From: Siphonodentalium dalli
Taxonomy: Eukaryota; Mollusca; Scaphopoda; Gadilida; Siphonodentaliidae
DNA: 64,000 bases
Direction of reading: 5' to 3'
Assembly: GCA_032622095.1 (NCBI GenBank)
Contig: CP136066.1
Span: 182,318,716-182,382,715, forward strand
A program made the position numbers and the translations under genes. Of this stretch, positions 60,809 to 64,000 are shown in pieces. How positions within the stretch are numbered: the stretch's first letter is position 1; each line of letters begins with the position of its first letter. A model generated the notes under the pieces. The model did no database searches. It was not told the origin of the DNA and was given only the letters and a program-made list of their open reading frames with translations.

Positions 60809-61808
60809 AATTTGGAGTGTACATAGTATATGCCATCAGATCTCAATTCGAACTGGATATCAGTCATCAACGGAGTGAAAATATCAAACATGCCAACCAT
60901 GACTGTTAAATCTATGGAAAATGTTTATCTTAGCGAAATTGCCCCCAACTTGAAATTTAAAGATAATTTTCTTGAATATCCTTCTGATATCAGTTTTAAT
61001 ATGGCAGTGATGTATCCTGTGAATAATATATTTTTTCACTAAAATTATCATTTTCAACCATAAATTGTGACAATTGTATGCCTGATTATGTGTCTTAAAA
61101 TTATTGTTTTGATTTTTCCAGGAGATGGCACAACAAGAATCAAACTCGAACTGGAGATTCAGACACGAAATTAGTGGTACTTGAATTAGGGAATAAACAA
61201 GCTGTCTGGTGTGACGTTGATGAGTGGGTTTTGATGACGGATAATATAGTTTTACTGGCGACCTTGGTAAAACAGATATTTTAATTGGATTATATATAAT
61301 GATCTATGTCCCAAAATCATACCATATAGCGTGTTTATCCCCATTTTAATTCACCGACCAAAATATCATGCAAAAGACATTTCAAATAATCAATATCACT
61401 CTCATGAAAATTGTGCCCCACTCCAAATATACAAAGTCTACTATGAGTCCCCCAGTTTAACGAAATTTACAAACGAGTCCAGACATACTTAACTGGAGTT
61501 TTATACATTTCGCTTTTAACTGGGGACAAGTTATAGATACTATTTATTACTTGATCCAAAAACTTAAAAAAAACATACTTTAATCAATACATGGGATGTG
61601 AAACTAACAGCAGCTTCTATAAGGCCAAAACAAATTGAATGCATGTTTCCCATATTAAACGAGCCCCCATAAAAATAGGGGCGGGCGGTAGGCTTTTCAT
61701 TTTCTTTTTGTATGGTCTCTGTGAGCCATGACTAACCACCATCAAACACAATGACCCAGAGCAACCAACAAATTGAGGGGAAACATATAGAACAGATAAC
61801 AGTAGACA

Positions 61809-62060
61809 TTACTTTAATGAACCTGAAACGGGCACTGCCTTGCAAGGCATGGAAACAATTAATACAAATAGGGGGAAAACTGTCCTGTAATGGTTTTTCA
61901 GAGATGTTTTTACGTCCCCATTGGGACATGCACAATGGGCACAGGTATCAATGGCCCCAACGGCTGCTTTGATTTCTATTATTTTTAAAATGGGGGGTTT
62001 TTTCCCACAGCAGTCATGAATTATGCACATGGGAATCAACCCATGTGCGACTGCCATCAT
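61809..62060 (-). pseudogene. Possible Harbinger-type transposase relic
   Basis: The minus frame gives AAVGAIDTCAH, then CPNGDVKTSLKNHYRT, where GAID-x-x-H followed by a P and an N/R-x-x-Y/F block recalls the first catalytic Asp region of PIF/Harbinger nucleases. A second minus frame (61732-61935) continues with RFRFIKVM. The evidence is thin: one motif and a frameshift. Confidence 0.25.
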
Positions 62061-64000
62061 TGAAAAGAACTTGTTCCCGCGTTCGAATTTCTGAAAACAT
62101 CCATGTTATAAATACTCCATATCAATACAAACACATGCTTCCAGTCAGTGTAGAGGGATGATAAATATTGATCTTCCGGTAAAGCGTCCGGTCGTAATTT
62201 GACTTTCCGTTTGAAGAGTGATGATGTGGCTTTCCGAAAAATATATAAATATATCAAAGATATCATTTATCTCTCGAGTTGACTCAGATAAGATGGAACC
62301 ACGCGTACACAGTTTGGTTAATGCGGTCGGTTTATGGATTGATTTTTTTTTTTAAACCAATAAAATGAACTTGTGCCGTCGGTCGGGTTACGGGAAACAC
62401 GCATTCAATTTGTTTTGGCCTAAAGCCTACAATGATATTTCACATAGCTATGCATTGGTTATCAGTGTAAAGATATAGTTCTTCATAAATAAGACTCTTC
62501 GAAGTATTTATTGGCATGAATTAAATGAAATAATTTTCATTATCAGCCAGAGACACCTATTGCATTTCATTATTATAGAATAGGTTTCATGGATGGAATT
62601 AAGTTATATATTGTTAAAATAGAAATAAAACAAGCAATCCAAAGGAATTCAAATTGATATCCCACTTGGTTTAACATGGGACATGAATAATTTATATTAA
62701 CAAATGTTAGTTTTGTGCAAGTTGCCCCAAGGTATTAAACTACTGACATGTCCTTTGAAAGTTTCCCACCCTTAATAATGGAATCAAGCCGATGTGCGAT
62801 TCAATATAAGTTTCCTGCTTTTTACATGTAGTTCCCTCGGAACTGCCGGTGAAATTTGCCTTATGGGATTAATATTTTTCATCTGTGAACAGGGCTGTAA
62901 GTAGCGTAAAATGATGTTATGTCGTTTGACCCTTGATGGGGTTGACCCACCCCCGCTTCCATAATTTTGTCTTTTTTCGCCAGTGGTGGTGGGGGGGGGG
63001 GGGGGTGTCGGAAAAAATTTCAGGCTCGTATGCTAATTTTGTTCTTTGACTATTAAAAATTGTGCCCACCCATCCCCTGCATCTAAAAGATTTTCCCTTT
63101 TTCGGCATTTTTTCCCGACCATTTTTGGACACCTACCCCCTTTTAACACTAACACAGAGATTTGCATGGGAAATTCACTGTAAACAGCTGTATATGAATT
63201 TTTGTGCATACTACTTGTCATGGATGTTTATATTGACATGTAAATAGGAACAAGTCATTTTGGGGGTCATACGGCCAAAAAAAAATGGCTGCCAGTGGCC
63301 GTCTTGGATTTTCAAAATTTGCAACAAAATACAACGCGATAGCTGCCTGAAGTCAGTTTAGCAGTTAGAATTACATTATTTCTCTTATTCTAAGGTGTTA
63401 TAAGCCAAACTCATTGCAAAAACATTAAAAAAATCTTGCAGAAATTTTTTGAGTTACCGGAAAACAAAAATGTTGGTCCCATACGCGTCTGGAAAAAATT
63501 CACCTCATCTGGTTATGCCACATATTCTCACCTAGGTAACTGACAAAATTGGATTTGTCTGCCAGATGGCTGACTGAGTGAATAACAATTTAGATATAAG
63601 TTCCCATCACTGAATATACATGATATATGTAATTTCATATTCAAAGGTTTTGTCTGCTCTCTTTTGATGAATGCAACATAGTGTACAGCTATCAAATCGT
63701 GCTAACCAGTTTTTGTGTTAATCATTTTATTGTTGCCTATTAAATATTAGCAAGGTTTAGATCCAATGACTTGAACTTCTCACTTCCATATTATAATAGC
63801 ATGTATGAGTGGCAGAGGTTTATTATGGTACCTTTGTGAAATTAGAGACCTAATATTTCAAAGATCTTATACTATTTACTTATGAACCTCAGTACAACAC
63901 AAAGTGAGCCTTATCAAATCTGTCCTCGCAGATTAAACCTCAAATTTCTAGGATTTCAACATTTGTTATCCATTGAAGTAATTTTGTATATGTTTCTTTT
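62061..64000. other. No gene seen; repeats
   Basis: Includes the TCGGTCGGGTT repeat copy (about 62320-62430), a poly-G run of about 15 at 62990-63005, and a GGTGTCGGAAAAAATTTC ... TTTTTTCCCGACC region resembling 51010-51165. The last 800 bases show no feature. Confidence 0.35.

Larger units (their letters stand above)
53004..61184 (+). pseudogene. DUF4806-like gene, five exons found, one in-frame TGA
   Basis: Exon 1 53004-53190: start ATG two bases after a TTTCAG acceptor, MEFLLVEMEQ, ISSMWYIEQDD, CYWPSK, then TGA (53127-53129), then same frame WTNHKARVLSRS. Exon 2 53556-53640 joins in phase (TSYKKIQQKWKLSEIQSDVG). Exon 3 55821-55989 gives IVYNIMAKALHNNLGLMFNW, SGNGASKKNAFK. Exon 4 58361-58491 joins in phase through GTTAGT (GGRWLRGAADRLGGRSRRAN). 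Exon 5 61122-61184 ends ISGT-stop. The N-terminal 'VE...W....CYWP' and 'W..HK.RVLS' blocks, the FNW block and the terminal RxGGR tail match the layout of DUF4806 proteins, function unknown. Exon 2 to 3 phases disagree, so an exon is probably missing from my model in that 2.2-kb gap. Only the TGA looks disabling. Confidence 0.65.

Noticed and set aside
61751-61972. Plus-strand 73-codon frame
   Set aside because: Antisense to the possible Harbinger relic and without a supported start.

Overview
The window reads as AT-rich, intron-rich, repeat-laden nuclear DNA of an invertebrate animal. I infer a mollusc or other lophotrochozoan. Support comes from short exons with GT/AG borders, a tRNA-derived SINE ending in an AATC tail, many foldback MITEs, a non-LTR retrotransposon, and DUF4806-like and DUF6589-like proteins of the sort common in such genomes. 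No bacterial-style operon, rRNA gene, CRISPR array or intact tRNA gene was seen. Most long open frames are shadows; real coding signal lies in short exons with consistent splice phases, so most gene calls are exon-level and many are broken.

Layout. 0.6-3.1 kb: exons of a gene tentatively related to DUF6589 proteins, with an antisense LINE fragment upstream; 14.9-16.7 kb is a degraded second copy of this stretch. 4.6-5.2 kb: an SGNH-hydrolase-like pseudogene with two compensating frameshifts. 8.4-13.8 kb: three tandem copies of a 50-codon exon (B), then a 38-codon exon (C). Relatives of these and a probable partner exon (A) recur at 21.7, 31.1, 34.1, 36.5, 37.8 and 40.1 kb, an array of decayed paralogues of an unidentified family. 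17.2-18.8 kb: a DUF6589-like exon, a broken Tpt1/KptA RNA 2'-phosphotransferase and a C2H2-like finger frame. 19.4-21.4 kb: unidentified exons with a clean SINE between them.

33.8-41.1 kb is a direct tandem duplication of a 3,620-base unit whose copies look identical. 43.1-43.4 kb (minus) is a short first-exon-like frame behind a GC box. 45.5-47.6 kb (minus) is a 5'-truncated LINE with a 611-codon open reverse transcriptase frame.

53.0-61.2 kb (plus) is the best multi-exon gene: a DUF4806-like protein with two phase-matched exon pairs (1-2 and 3-5), one in-frame TGA in exon 1 and probably one exon not found. Its introns carry three TTAA-flanked MITEs and two nested palindromic MITEs. The last 3 kb hold repeats and a possible Harbinger transposase relic.

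No joint pathway is demonstrated. What unites the window is repeated local duplication followed by decay, with mobile elements inserted throughout.
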